A DNA stretch of 64,000 nucleotides from Symsagittifera roscoffensis (taxonomy: Eukaryota > Xenacoelomorpha > Acoela > Convolutidae): positions 84,057,574 through 84,121,573 of the forward strand of contig NC_087063.1 of the NCBI RefSeq assembly GCF_963678635.1. The letters run 5' to 3'. Of the stretch, positions 8,427 through 18,800 are shown piece by piece (the first letter of the stretch is position 1; each line of letters begins with the position of its first letter). The notes beneath the pieces are model-generated. The model was not told where the DNA came from. It did no database searches and saw only the letters and a program-made list of their open reading frames with translations. Position numbers and translations under genes: made by a program.

Positions 8427-8432
8427 AATAAA
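8427..8432 (+). terminator. Polyadenylation signal AATAAA
   Basis: AATAAA lies about 53 bp after the stop of the + strand NLS-bearing gene, followed by TTGTGTTTGTT-type GT-rich DNA near 8460. This order fits a eukaryotic or viral poly(A) site. Confidence 0.5.
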
Positions 8433-8726
8433 TTAACTTTAAAATTGAGTTTGAGATTATATCTTGTGTTTGTTCATATTTTATCACACGATTGTGTTCT
8501 GATTAAAATTTTAGTATAAAAGCCTTTAAAATTTGAATTTAAAAAATCATTTCATTTTCAATTAATTGACTATTTTTTTTCAATTAAAAACAAAAAAAAA
8601 GTTCGTAAAATTTTCATTTTTTCCACAAATAGGAGTTAACATATTAACATTGAAGTTCTTATTTACATTAATGATCTGGAGAAAAAAATTGAAAAGCATC
8701 CATATATATGCTAATTTTTAGAAAAC

Positions 8727-8844
8727 AAGCATAATTTTTAAAAGTAGATAAATTAGGAATTTTTTCAGTGATAACAAATTTGAAATTTGGTTGAAATTTT
8801 TTGAAATAATCAGGTAACACAACTTCGAACATAGCTTCTGCCAT
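8727..8844 (-). pseudogene. 5' stub of the H-x-H (Rep-like) gene
   Basis: These bases match 6753-6870, the first 39 codons of the 6082-6870 gene including its ATG. The copy ends at the duplication junction at 8727, so the H-Y-H motif and everything after it are absent. It cannot make a full product. Confidence 0.85.
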
Positions 8845-8858
8845 TTTGTAAAGGAAAA

Positions 8859-9230
8859 TTAATTCGAGTCGTGCTTGAAATCGTTTGTGTTTGAGGAAAG
8901 TTGAGATTTCCTGGCTCGTTTACAGTTAGACTGTGGTTTGTCTTTGTTTTCAACAGTATCAGAAATTTCACTTGTTTGCGCTCGGATTGACTTTCCCGAC
9001 TTTAGTAATTTTGAAAATTCTTCGCTGCTTAAGGAAAGTCTTTGTACACATTCAAATTCAGCGCCTTCAGTTGCTTTTTTGAAAACTTTCAGGAATACAT
9101 AAGTTCCAGTTTGGTCATATGTTTTCAATGTAGCACGCACTAATCTTTTACTGTTTTCCGAAATATCAAAATAGCAATCGCCAAAATCTTTATCTGCATT
9201 TGCTGTGGTGCTTGTTTTGGTTTTATTCAT
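8859..9230 (-). CDS. Second copy of the PC4-like gene, promoter lost
   Basis: The coding sequence equals that of 6885-7256, ATG at 9230 and stop at 8859, and looks intact. The frame is open a little beyond the ATG into the deletion junction. Its upstream region is replaced by the truncated + strand gene, so its normal promoter is missing and expression is doubtful. See 6885-7256 for the fold argument. Confidence 0.6.
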   Translation of the reverse strand: MNKTKTSTTANADKDFGDCYFDISENSKRLVRATLKTYDQTGTYVFLKVFKKATEGAEFECVQRLSLSSEEFSKLLKSGKSIRAQTSEISDTVENKDKPQSNCKRARKSQLSSNTNDFKHDSN

Positions 9231-9246
9231 TGTAACGAGTAAATTT

Positions 9247-9807
9247 GTAAGCAATAATTAACGAAGAAAAAAGTTTCAATTCTGATGAGTGGACTTGTAC
9301 TCATCACGTTATGATTCCCAAAATTTTTTTACATTTATTCAGTAAACTTTCCTTAAAAAATTCAAAGAAAGACGAAGAACTGAATATAAAGTATTTGAGT
9401 TACCTTACAAATTCTGGTAAATATACGGATCCTGACGAGCCTCTTGCTCTTCAGGTTGATATTTCAACTTTATCAAAACCAGTAAAAAAATTTTGTATAA
9501 ATACGATTGTGATGTTACTCCGATGTGTGAAAACCAGTTAGAATACTTTGAAGAAATTTCATTTTTTGATCGTTTATGGGGAATGGAACAGATTGAATCA
9601 CCATCATTAGTTACCCCGAAAGCTGATCCTTCTCCTACAGTGTCACCATGGCTTGATGAACCAGATTCTTCAACTCCTACGCGCACCCCCGAAGCGACAG
9701 TGAGTAATCATATGGAAAATTTGACTCCTTCTCTATGCCTTGCACCAAAGAAAAAACGGAAGCTAACAACACTAGAGAAAGCGCAGGAGTATTTGGACCT
9801 TATATAA
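9247..9807 (+). pseudogene. 5'-truncated copy of the NLS-bearing gene
   Basis: This copy corresponds to 7815-8374. The start codon and about the first 25 codons are lost in the deletion, and one extra A at the junction (GTAAG for GTAG) changes phase there. The A-AAA-AAA shift site and the PKKKRK end are the same as in the source copy. Without start or promoter it is best treated as a pseudogene. Confidence 0.8.
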
Positions 9808-9859
9808 CTTTGAAACTGAGGTTGAGTTTTATTGATTTTTGTTTGTTTTTATTGTGTAT

Positions 9860-9865
9860 AATAAA
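9860..9865 (+). terminator. Polyadenylation signal in the duplicate
   Basis: AATAAA at the position that corresponds to 8427-8432 (offset 1433 bp), downstream of the truncated copy. Confidence 0.45.
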
Positions 9866-10162
9866 TTAACTTTAAAATTGAGTTTGAGATTATATCTTGT
9901 GTTTGTTCATATTTTATCACACGATTGTGTTCTGATTAAAATTTTAGTATAAAAGCCTTTAAAATTTGAATTTAAAAAATCATTTCATTTTCAATTAATT
10001 GACTATTTTTTTTCAATTAAAAACAAAAAAAAAGTTCGTAAAATTTTCATTTTTTCCACAAATAGGAGTTAACATATTAACATTGAAGTTCTTATTTACA
10101 TTAATGATCTGGAGAAAAAAATTGAAAAGCATCCATATATATGCTAATTTTTAGAAAACAAG

Positions 10163-11240
10163 ATAAAAAAATATCAATTTCTTTTTTTGAAAAAAAGATA
10201 ATTAACGTCAAAAAATCTGTAAAAAAATAATTTTGGATAAAAATTCATGTTGTCATATGTTTATTCATTTAGTTATCATACAAATTAAACATAATGAAAA
10301 ACAGTATAAAAGATGTTTAAAACCAATTTTTTGATAAAAATAATTATTTTTTTAATGTTTTTTAGTTAGAAATTTGACTTTTTAATTACAAAAAGGAAAA
10401 AAAAAACATTAATTTTTTCTTTTTCTTCAAATTGGAGTTACCATTTGATCATTGATACTGTTGTCTCCAAAAATGATCATTATGAAAAAAATACAAGTAT
10501 TCATCATCATGCTAAATATTTGAGAAAAATAATAAAAATCATATTTTTTAATTGATGACTCATCGTTTTTTCATTTTTCCGAAAAAATGCAATTTTCAAC
10601 CAGAAGACGCAATTTTTTATTATGAGCAAGAGGTGTTATTATGAAAGTGGATTGAGGGGCACGACTAATGAGATTGTGGGAGTAGATGTTTTTTCAATAG
10701 TCTTCGAGAAAAACGCTAATCCCTTTAATCCCCCCTAAAACAACAAACTCATTTTTCTTTACAGAAAAGTATTTTTTCGGACTTTTTTTTCAAATCGAAA
10801 GACAATTGAGACAAATTCATGATGACAGGGACCGTGCGACCGCTCCGTGATTAACATCATTGATAACAATGCGCCTGGAAAGTTAAAAAACTGTCATTTT
10901 TCAGTTTTTGCTTTACTTATTCATCATTTCAACTGTTTTTGATACAAATTTTGACATTTTTATAGGATGTTCTGTCCCCATGACAATTGGGATATTTAGG
11001 ATCTATCATGTGTTATGACATGCTCAACTTTTATTCACAATTTCGAAAATTTCATCAATTTATAATTTGAATTGATAAAATTTAAAACTAAAACTTTTCT
11101 CTCTTGGCTCTAAAATCATTTTGGATTAAAATTTAGCTCAAACTTGGTTTGTTTAGATTAGTTTCTATCGTTTGTAGTAATTATTAACAATTCAAACAAC
11201 AAATAAATTGTTTCGCCCAATCGAATTTGAGTTTGACAGT
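10163..11240. other. AT-rich region without a gene
   Basis: About 1.1 kb of A/T-run-rich DNA between the duplication and the polymerase promoter. No frame above 60 codons, RNA gene or clear repeat was found. It probably holds the 3' flank of the duplicated block and far-upstream DNA of the polymerase gene. Confidence 0.6.
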
Positions 11241-11244
11241 TATG

Positions 11245-11311
11245 GCGGGAAATTCAAATCTAATTCAAATTTTGGCGGGAAAAGAGTTCAAATTCAAAGT
11301 TAAGCGGGAAA
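11245..11311 (+). promoter_or_regulatory. Three E2F-like sites upstream of the polymerase gene
   Basis: GCGGGAAA occurs at 11245-11252, 11275-11282 and 11304-11311. Its complement TTTCCCGC matches the animal E2F consensus TTTSSCGC. Spacing is 30 and 29 bp, and the cluster ends about 120 bp before the first ATG of the polymerase frame (11433). CAAATTCAAA-like direct repeats lie between the sites. E2F drives S-phase genes, including DNA replication genes, so the placement makes sense for a polymerase. Binding itself is inferred. Confidence 0.55.
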
Positions 11312-11576
11312 AGCTATTCAAATTCAAACCGAGAAGGGAAAAAGGAATTGAAGCGCAGTAGTTTAGACCTTTTGGTGTTTGGTTGGGATTCATTCCCTTT
11401 CCTGCTTCGCTTTAAAACAGTTCCAGAGCGAAATGGGTTTCAAGTGTAACTATTGTCCCAAAGTTTTTACAATAAAAACGAATAGATCTCGTCATGAACG
11501 GAACTTTCACGCTGTTGAAAAAGAATTACCCGTTTTTACTTGCTACCATTGTATTTTTAGCAGTTTACTGCTATCA

Positions 11577-11579
11577 TAA
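11577..11579 (+). other. In-frame TAA inside the second zinc finger
   Basis: The frame before (from 11433) and after (from 11580) is the same, and the finger-like Cys pair CYHC and its downstream His lie on opposite sides of this codon. The stop therefore looks like a point nonsense mutation, not a frameshift. Confidence 0.8.
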
Positions 11580-14252
11580 TTACAGCAGTATATTGAATCA
11601 GATCATCAAAAATTTAACAATTTATGTCGGTATTGTCGGCTTGGTTTTTGTGAATTTAAAGATTTCAAGGGTCACATGCAATCAGAGCATGGGCTACCTG
11701 TTTTGAATCAACAACTTACATCACTCAGCAACCCCTCTAGCTCAATCACACAAGCAAACGATATTGATAATTTTCCAGCTTCAATTGAAGTTCATGAATC
11801 AGCCATGAAAAATACGTTAATGACTTTTATTATTCCCAACCAAAATATTGAACATGATCTTATCGAATTTATGACCTTGAAAAAAAATGAGATTCAAACT
11901 TTGATACTAGATAGAACCTGTAATGGACCCTGCAAAGTACAATTTTCGGTTAAACTTACTTTAATCAAGCATGCTACTGTTGTTTCGGACCAAAGCGTGC
12001 AACAACCTGAAGACGAACGCGTTGAAATTTTCGCTAATTCTATGATGACTCCCCTTTATGCAAACGGTTTGTCTGATGAATTATTTCTCGAAATTCTCAA
12101 AAAAATGGAAGCTGTGTTCCAGAATTTTTCAGCCCATGGTAGCGGCTGGGTTCTGCAGCGTGTAAATGAGCTTTACATTAAAATCGGAAAAATGTTGCCA
12201 ATCAGAGGCTCTTCGTTTATACCTCTACCTGCAAAAATAGCAAATTCGCAACAATTGATTAATATTCGTAATCACAACGACCACAATTGCTTTTTGTTAT
12301 GCTACACTGCCGCCTATCATCTTAGATATAAGCCTGATCTAATTGTCGGTAGGCTAGTTGATCCTAAACTTGAAGAGACAGATCCACACACCTATACAAA
12401 GCCCGGAACGCATCAGGCTTCTGATGATTTCTTTATGCCTATGAGCTTGAACATGATTCCTCAATTCGAGCGACTTAATAACGTTCAAGTAAACGTGTTT
12501 CAATATCAAAAAGGAGATCTCATTCCAATGATTGTCTCAAAGTTTGAAAGCTCAGATAATTTTATCATGGATTTGCTTTTGTTATATGAACCCGGAATGC
12601 ACCACTTTGTTTTGATAAAAGACCTGCTCCGATTTGTTTGTGAAGTTCGAAAGCAAAAATTCCGAAATTTCCTGCAGTTGTGTCGTAACTGTTTTCAAAT
12701 TCATTACAATGAAATTGATCATAAAACGTATGAGCGATTATGTAAAGATCATGAACCAGCTGTAGTGATAATGCCAACAGCTGAAAATGGCTGCCACAAG
12801 TATAAATTTGAAAACTTTCAAGCTCTCTGGTATGCACCTATTGTTGTTTATTTTGATTTCGAATCTTTCCTGAATCCCGTTACAACCTGTATGAACAACC
12901 CACAAATTTCCTCATCTCGCGGTCTAGAAAAACATGAACCCTCCGGGTATTCAATGGTTGCTATTGACCATGAGTCCTCAGAACCATTTTTCTTTAATCT
13001 TGACAGCTCTGAAAATTGTTTAGAAAATTTTATCAAAGAGTTACATCTATTAGCCCGCGACGTATACATCTATAAACGGAAAGTGCCACATTATTTGGGA
13101 GATCGCAGCCAACTGTGTAAAGAAGAAACTTTAAACTGTTGGATTTGTCAAGAAAACTTCAGTGAAAGCGAAGAAAAGTGCCTAGATCACTGTCACTCTT
13201 CGGGAAAATTTCTAGGATGGACCCACGACAAATGTAATTTAGCGCGAAGAAACATAAATTACATTCCAGTCGTTGGACACAATTTGCAGAATTATGACAT
13301 GCATCATATATGTCTAGCGTTGAACGAATGTGACTCGCGTAGTACAATACAAGTCATTCCATCCACCGATGAGAAATATATTTCACTAATTATCGGAGTA
13401 GTGGTTAAAACCATTACACGAAAAGATCAAACAACACAAAACATTTATGAGTATCTTCGTTTTATATATTCTTTCAAGTTTCTAAACTCATCACTACAAA
13501 AGTTAGTTGACAACTTGCCTGACAACAAATTTACAATTCTGGAAAACCACTTTCAAAACGTAAGCCAAACTTGTAGAACTCTCATACGTAGAAAAGGATT
13601 CTATCCTTATCATTACATGACCGACCGTAAAAAGTTTGACGAAAAAGAGTTACCGCCTCTCGAAAAGTGGGTGAATAGTTTAGACGGAGATAAAATTGCT
13701 ATTAGTGCTGATAACTTGGTTGAAGCAAAAGAAGTTTTCAATCAATTCAATTGTCAGAACCTGCGCGACTATCATGACTTATATTTGTCATGTGACACAT
13801 TGCTCCTAGCCTGTGTCTTTGAGGAATTCCGCTCTATCAGCTATGAAACATACAGCCTTGATTGTGCTCATCATTTCACCGCTTCCAATTTAGCTGGTGA
13901 CGCTTTCAAGCGGGTATGTAAAGCTGATGTTGAATTGCTAACGGATCGAGATCATTTAGACATGGTTGAAAAAATGATGCGAGGTGGTACTGCATCAATC
14001 TTTGAAAAACGACAGTTCACTGCAAACAACAGGCAAATGAATGAAACATTTAATTCGAGCGAAGATACTACCTATGGCTTCATGGTTGATGCCAACAACT
14101 TATACGGTGGAGTAATGCAAACTCACAAACTGCCTGCACGTCATTTCGAGACAATCGGAGTTAGAAATGAAAGAAATAATCAAGAAAACGAAGATGAGAA
14201 TTCCATGTCAATAGAAGAAATTTTAGCAACCCCTGACGATTCAAACTACGGT

Positions 14253-14255
14253 TGA
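14253..14255 (+). other. In-frame TGA between polymerase motifs A and B
   Basis: The codon lies 48 codons after motif A. The frame continues after it with IVEIDLKYP and HRDYPLAT, family-typical palm/finger sequence, so this is a nonsense mutation in an otherwise open frame. Confidence 0.8.
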
Positions 14256-15162
14256 ATTGTTGAAATTGATTTAAAATACCCTCAATTGTTGCATGAAAGT
14301 CACCGTGACTATCCACTGGCAACCACTAAGGAAGTTGTTCAAAAAGATTGGTTGAGCAGATACCAAACAAATATCTCAGAACAAATGAAAAACAATGAAA
14401 ACTGTGGACCCACAATAGGTAAAGTGAAAAAACTTTTACAAACTCTACATGATAAAACTCATTATATAATTCATTATAAACTCCTGAAACTCTACGTGAA
14501 GCTTGGCCTTATCGTTACAAAACTGTATCGCATCGTAAAGTTCAAACAAGAAATGTGGCTCGAACCGTACATAACTCTAAATACAAACAAACGGAAAGCG
14601 GCAAAAAACAAGTTTGAAGAAGCCCTGTACAAACTATTGATCAATTCAATTTATGGAAAAATGTGTGAGTCAAAAAGAAAGAGAATGAAAATCAAGATTT
14701 TACGAGATGCTGAAGAAACAATGCGAAATATAAGTAAGTTTGAATTTGAAACCTACAAAATTTTTGGCAAAGACATGGTTGCATTGACATTAGCACCAAC
14801 GAAAATCAGATGGGATGTACCCACAATTGTAGGAGCGTGTATACTAGAGCTAGCAAAGTTTGAGATGTACAAATTTCACTACGAGGTTATGAAGCCCAAC
14901 TTCAACTGTCACCTCTTGTACTCAGACACTGACAGCCTAATGTACGAAATAAGAACGGAAAAAAACTCCAATTTTTATGAGAAACTGTACGAGAAACGTG
15001 AAATTTTGGACAATTTTGACTTCTCCAATTATCCATCGGACCACTTCCTCTACAATGCAGAAAACAAACTTACAGTTTTAAAGTTTAAAGACGAGTTCCC
15101 GGGTGATATAATTACAGAATTTGTTGCATTGAAGCCAAAGCTTTATTCAATACTATCGCAAA

Positions 15163-15650
15163 GTAAGTACATTTCCTTCAAAATTACCGGCTCAAAACTG
15201 TTCAAAGAGCGCTTTTTATTTTCAAAAATTAAAAAATTTCGAAAGATTTTTCAAAAAAAATTTTTGAAATATTTTGAAAAAAAAATGTCAAAAAATTTCG
15301 TTGAAAAAACTTTAAAAAAAAAATTTAAAAAAAATTTTGTAAAAAAAAATTTTTTCGTCATCAAAAAAAAATTTGAAAAAAAAAATTGGAAAAAACTTTT
15401 TATGGAAAAAAATTTTTGTGAAAAAATTTTTTTCTAAGTGAAATTTTTTTAGATGACTTAGGTTTTTTTGTGCTTCTGTGGGTGGGGGTAAGGGGGGGAG
15501 GTATGGGTTAAATGGTTATCACCTTTTTTTAAATGAGGGGGGTGTGGATCTTCTGAAAAGGATGCGTTCATACTTTTTTTATTTTCAACTTCAAGTAAAG
15601 TTTAAAAACAGTTAGATACAAAATGATTAGTGAGCATCATTTTTTTATAG
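15163..15650 (+). other. Spliceosomal intron in the polymerase gene (488 bp, phase 1)
   Basis: The donor is CAA|GTAAGTAC at 15163 and the acceptor TTTTTTTATAG at 15640-15650. Joining 15162 to 15651 keeps frame: one base of a codon is left of the intron and two are right of it. Between them the reading frame turns into A/T-run translation (Lys/Phe only), then has stops and a G-rich patch (near 15480-15505). Family-typical polymerase sequence resumes at once after the acceptor. That strongly supports an intron. Confidence 0.85.
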
Positions 15651-15889
15651 ATACACGGAAGCACTCAGCATTAGGAATCACTAAGGTGACTCAACGGTTG
15701 CTAACTCATGAAAAATACATCGAAACTCTCGCGTCTGGAAACGTTGTACGAGCTGAAAATACTCGCATCATCTCCGAGAGGCACATTCTGAACACTGTTC
15801 GAGCAAACAAAATCGCATTATCAGCATATGATGATAAGCGGTACATCCTCAGCGATAGTATCTCTACATTGCCATACGGTCACTATAGA

Positions 15890-16369
15890 ACAGTAAATGC
15901 TTCTATCTTTCCCGATAGCAATCAGGATGATGATGATGATGATAGCGAAAGGAATGTGAGTGAAATTAATAGCACCAGTCACCACAAAGATCAAGATTTA
16001 GACGCTTGGCTAAAATTTTTCGAGGAAGAAGAAGAGTTAGTCGACTGGGATCAGCAGAGCTCGAACCAAGAAGAAATCTTCACGCAGGATACGAATTATG
16101 GGTCAGAAGATAGCTTTCTTGTGTTGGATACTCAACCGAGCCAATCGTTGAGAGACCTGTTAAATAGTATCACCAGCTATGAAGATCCAGATCCAGGTAG
16201 AATTCGTGTCACGGAAATTGCTGAGAGTGATATTGAAAGCGATGATTTGGTTGATCCAAATGCAGTTACTTCTTCTTCGTCGTCAGATGATGAATGGTAC
16301 TTCGACCGCGAAGCAGTTGAAGATTCAGCACCGCAGTCAAAGAGACGCAAAACAAACAAAAAACTCTAA
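15890..16369 (+). other. Acidic C-terminal extension of the polymerase with basic end
   Basis: After the YGHY block, which usually lies near the end of these polymerases, the frame continues for about 160 codons. It is acidic and serine-rich (DDDDDDSE, EEEEELVDWD, SSSSSDDEWYFD) and ends with KRRKTNKKL, a nuclear-signal-like patch. This region has no catalytic motif and may be a disordered partner-binding tail. Confidence 0.7.
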
Positions 16370-16817
16370 GGTTATGTGTTTGATTCAAGTTGAATACAAA
16401 ATTTAATGTTGTAAATTAGTGTACTATATTATACTTACTTTCAACGTTTGTTCACTGTTAGGTAATGGCGGGCTACTTTAAATCCACTTTTTGGTTTTGT
16501 GTTACTATTTTATCTGGAGTGGTTTTGAGAGTTTTCAAATTGGAATTGTAACCAAACTGTTTTTGGTGCATTTAACCGACACTTGTTTTAGAAGATTGTG
16601 TGTATAATTCAACCATTTCATTTCATATCTATTTTCACCAAGACCATAGATTTTGTGGAAACATTGAAAGAACCAATTCGCAAAGACCTTCAACAGCAAA
16701 ACGCATTGAATAGTTTTACTTCAATTGGAATACAACATAGCTTGCCGAGCTATAGGTGGCGGAAAGAAATAATTTATCGCCAGAACGATTTTGTTTTAAC
16801 CAACACAACTTTCACAT
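16370..16817. other. 3' flank of the polymerase gene, no gene seen
   Basis: AT-rich DNA with a short chance frame at 16598-16858. No AATAAA was found just after the polymerase stop. Confidence 0.5.
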
Positions 16818-17054
16818 GGGGATCATTAGCTATAAAAATTATACATAGGGATCATTAGCTATAAAAATTATACATAGGGATCATTAGCTATAAAAATTAT
16901 ACATAGGGATCATTAGGTATAAATATTTACATAGGGATCATTAGGTATAAATATTTTACATAGGGATCATTAGGTATAAATATTTTACATAGGGATCATT
17001 AGGTATAAATATTTAAATAGGGATCATTAGGTATAATCTATACCCAATGATCCC
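16818..17054. repeat. 28-30 bp minisatellite capped by an inverted copy
   Basis: GGGATCATTA begins at 16818, 16848, 16877, 16906, 16934, 16963, 16992 and 17020, giving eight units of 28-30 bp. The first three carry AGCTATAAAAATTATACATA and the later ones AGGTATAAATATTTTACATA. The last unit's start (17020-17035) is followed three bases later by its near-perfect inverse (17039-17054), so the array ends in a hairpin. Confidence 0.9.
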
Positions 17055-17237
17055 TGTAGGGATCACCCCGCCCCGATCCCAGTGTCGTATATCTATACTA
17101 CTATCCATTATAATGGATTATAATCCATTAATTATTCCTTAATTTTGTCATTGCTTCATTTCGTTTTATTTTTGTTTTGTTTTATGTGCTTTTCAGTTGG
17201 TTACCGAACTAAAAGAAACTGTAATTTTGTAATTATA

Positions 17238-17599
17238 GCCAGGGGCGGTTTTAGGGGTGGGGGCTGGGGGTTCTCTCCTTGAGATATCCATTTTTGGTGA
17301 CGGAGTCTAAAAATTATCCAAAGGCGCCTTTGGCACCAATGTATACTATTTTTCATGGGGGAGAGTGCGCCAAAAAAACGCGATTTTCTGATCAAAGTTT
17401 TGCAAAAGTTGTCTAAAAACGCCTCTTTGGCCTGTTTTTTCATAATTTTGCCTGCGGCGCCAAAAATTTGATCAAAGTGAGGTCTTTATAGTGAGTTGCG
17501 ACTGCTCACAAAATCAATTTGGTCAACCTAAGAAACAGGTTTCGAAATTTTTTTGAAAATCCGCCCCCTCTCCCCGAAAAAGTCCCAGATCTGCCCTGC
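17238..17599 (+). mobile_element. MITE-like element with 5-bp target duplication
   Basis: The left end is GCCAGGGGCGGTTTTAGGGG and the right end, inverted, GCAGGGCAGATCTGGG, so the termini are imperfect inverted repeats. TTATA flanks both sides (17233-17237 and 17600-17604). The 362 bp hold no coding frame of note. Similar GGGGCGG termini occur near 26680 and 33750. Confidence 0.6.
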
Positions 17600-18442
17600 T
17601 TATAGCTTAAACTTACCTTAATTTTCATTTTTACTGTATTTTCATGGAGAATAGCTAAATTATAATCCATAAAAATTGATATTTTTGTGAGATAATTTTT
17701 TGATAGAAAAAGGGATGATAATCTATTATAATTATTATAAGAGATTTTCGGAAAACTTATAATCGAATCGATTATAATTGATTATAATTTACAAAAATGT
17801 CACCAAAAATGATATCAGTTTAATGCATTTTAAATTGTTTAAATATCTAAAACTGGCGCTCATAATTAATTATAGTTTTGCTAAAAGTACAATTATAATT
17901 ATAATATAATCGATTATTTTCTCTTTTTACTGAGTGCGGGTATTGATTCACTGTTCAATTTGAAGTCGCAGCTCGTTTATGATCTTTCCTGCGGTAGAAA
18001 TGAACGGGTGCGAAGACGAGCTTCATGTTTACAATGCCGATATACTGTGCATGACAAAAAGTTGACAATGTCGGTGGCTTTGAGCAACTTAAGCGGTCAA
18101 AAAACGGTTGTTCGAAGTTATTTAGATTTTTTTTATTCATTCTTTACGCGGTTGTACGGATGAAGTGAAATTGAAACTAATTTCAGACGTCAAAATGCGG
18201 TTTTTAGGTTATTTAATTTTGCTCCGAATCGTTGACCTTATAAAATATTGCCAAAAACTTGGCAGTAACTTTAAATTAACCGGACAGAACGAAAAACAAT
18301 CGAAATTTAAAATGTGTTTTTCCCAAATTGGATTCAGAGAAGAGAAAAGTAGAGGAGAAAAAGTTGTTACGATTTTTAGCAGAATTGTCGTGGTTTTATT
18401 AAATAAGCAATTTTGGCAATCAAAAACTTTACCCCAAATCTC

Positions 18443-18800
18443 GGTAACTTTGGTTTTTTCTAGTTCATCAACACTCTCGCTAAAACTCCAAATTGTTTGA
18501 TGAAAAAATCATATCAAAAGAAGCTTCTCATGTAATTCAGCAAAATTCTAGAAAAAAAATCTCCAATAACTTGTATAGGAGATTATAGTTTTGCTTCACA
18601 TTTCAGAAGGGTCAATTTACTACATAAAATTCGAAATTTACTACATAAGAAATATTTGCTTAGAAACTTTGAAGTTTTATTTTTTCTAAAATTTTGTTGG
18701 GCTATGTATGTGAGAAGCTTCTTTTGATATGACTTTTTCGTGAAATAACTTGGTAGTTTTAGCGGTATATCAACTAACTAGAAAATAACCGTTAAGAATA
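18443..18800. mobile_element. Foldback (long inverted-repeat) element
   Basis: The left arm (about 18443-18534) and right arm (about 18707-18800) are inverted copies. Best matched are ATCATATCAAAAGAAGCTTC (18509-18528) against GAAGCTTCTTTTGATATGA on the right, then CGCTAAAACT against AGTTTTAGCG, then TTTTCTAGTT against AACTAGAAAA. The spacer is about 170 bp. No transposase is present, so it would be non-autonomous. Confidence 0.7.

Larger units (their letters stand above)
6753..8729. repeat. Source copy of a 2-kb tandem duplication
   Basis: This segment (5' end of the H-x-H gene, the PC4-like gene, the divergent promoter, the NLS-bearing gene and 350 bp beyond) reappears immediately to the right at 8727-10162. 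The junction shares AAG. Offset is 1974 bp for the left part and 1433 bp for the right part. I saw essentially no differences between aligned parts, so the event is recent or an assembly artefact. Confidence 0.9.
8727..10162. repeat. Second, internally deleted copy of the duplication
   Basis: This is the tandem copy of 6753-8729. It lacks the equivalent of about 7273-7813, a net loss of about 541 bp. The break joins AGTAAATTT to GTAAGCAATAA near 9246; short matching AATTT at both ends suggests microhomology-mediated deletion. The loss takes away the divergent promoter and the 5' end of the + strand gene. The copy keeps a 39-codon stub of the H-x-H gene (8727-8844). Confidence 0.9.
11433..16369 (+). 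pseudogene. Protein-primed family B DNA polymerase, decayed, with one intron
   Basis: From ATG 11433 one frame runs to 15162, interrupted only by TAA 11577-11579 and TGA 14253-14255. After a GT-AG intron (15163-15650) it continues to 16369; total 1483 codons including stops. The N-terminus has three C2H2-type fingers: 11445-11510 (C-x2-C-x12-H-x4-H), a second crossing the TAA near 11545-11605 with Tyr for the first His, and a third at 11625-11690 (CRYC...H-x4-H). Exo I is YFDFESF (12849), Exo II GHNLQNYD (13275) and Exo III DYHDLYLSCD (13767). An endonuclease VII-like cluster (CWIC, CLDHCH, GW-x-HDKCN; 13137-13251) sits between Exo I and II. Motif A is DANNLYG (14088), motif B INSIYGK (14640) and motif C YSDTDS (14919). 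The C-terminal core YDDKRYIL and YGHY is at 15827-15886. This is the DNA_pol_B_2 type found in Polinton-like and virus-derived genes. Two stops mean it is probably not functional unless recoded. Confidence 0.9.

Noticed and set aside
12565-13347. Open frames on the - strand within the polymerase
   Set aside because: They are shadows of the polymerase coding sequence.
15170-15437. Lys/Phe-rich end of the polymerase frame
   Set aside because: It is translation of A/T runs inside the intron, and family-typical sequence resumes only after the acceptor at 15650.
16598-16858. 86-codon + strand frame
   Set aside because: It runs into the minisatellite and has no protein-like motif.
4160-17100. Integrase, capsid, protease and packaging ATPase expected for a Polinton or adintovirus
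   Set aside because: No matching motifs were seen on either strand, so the element was not given that name.
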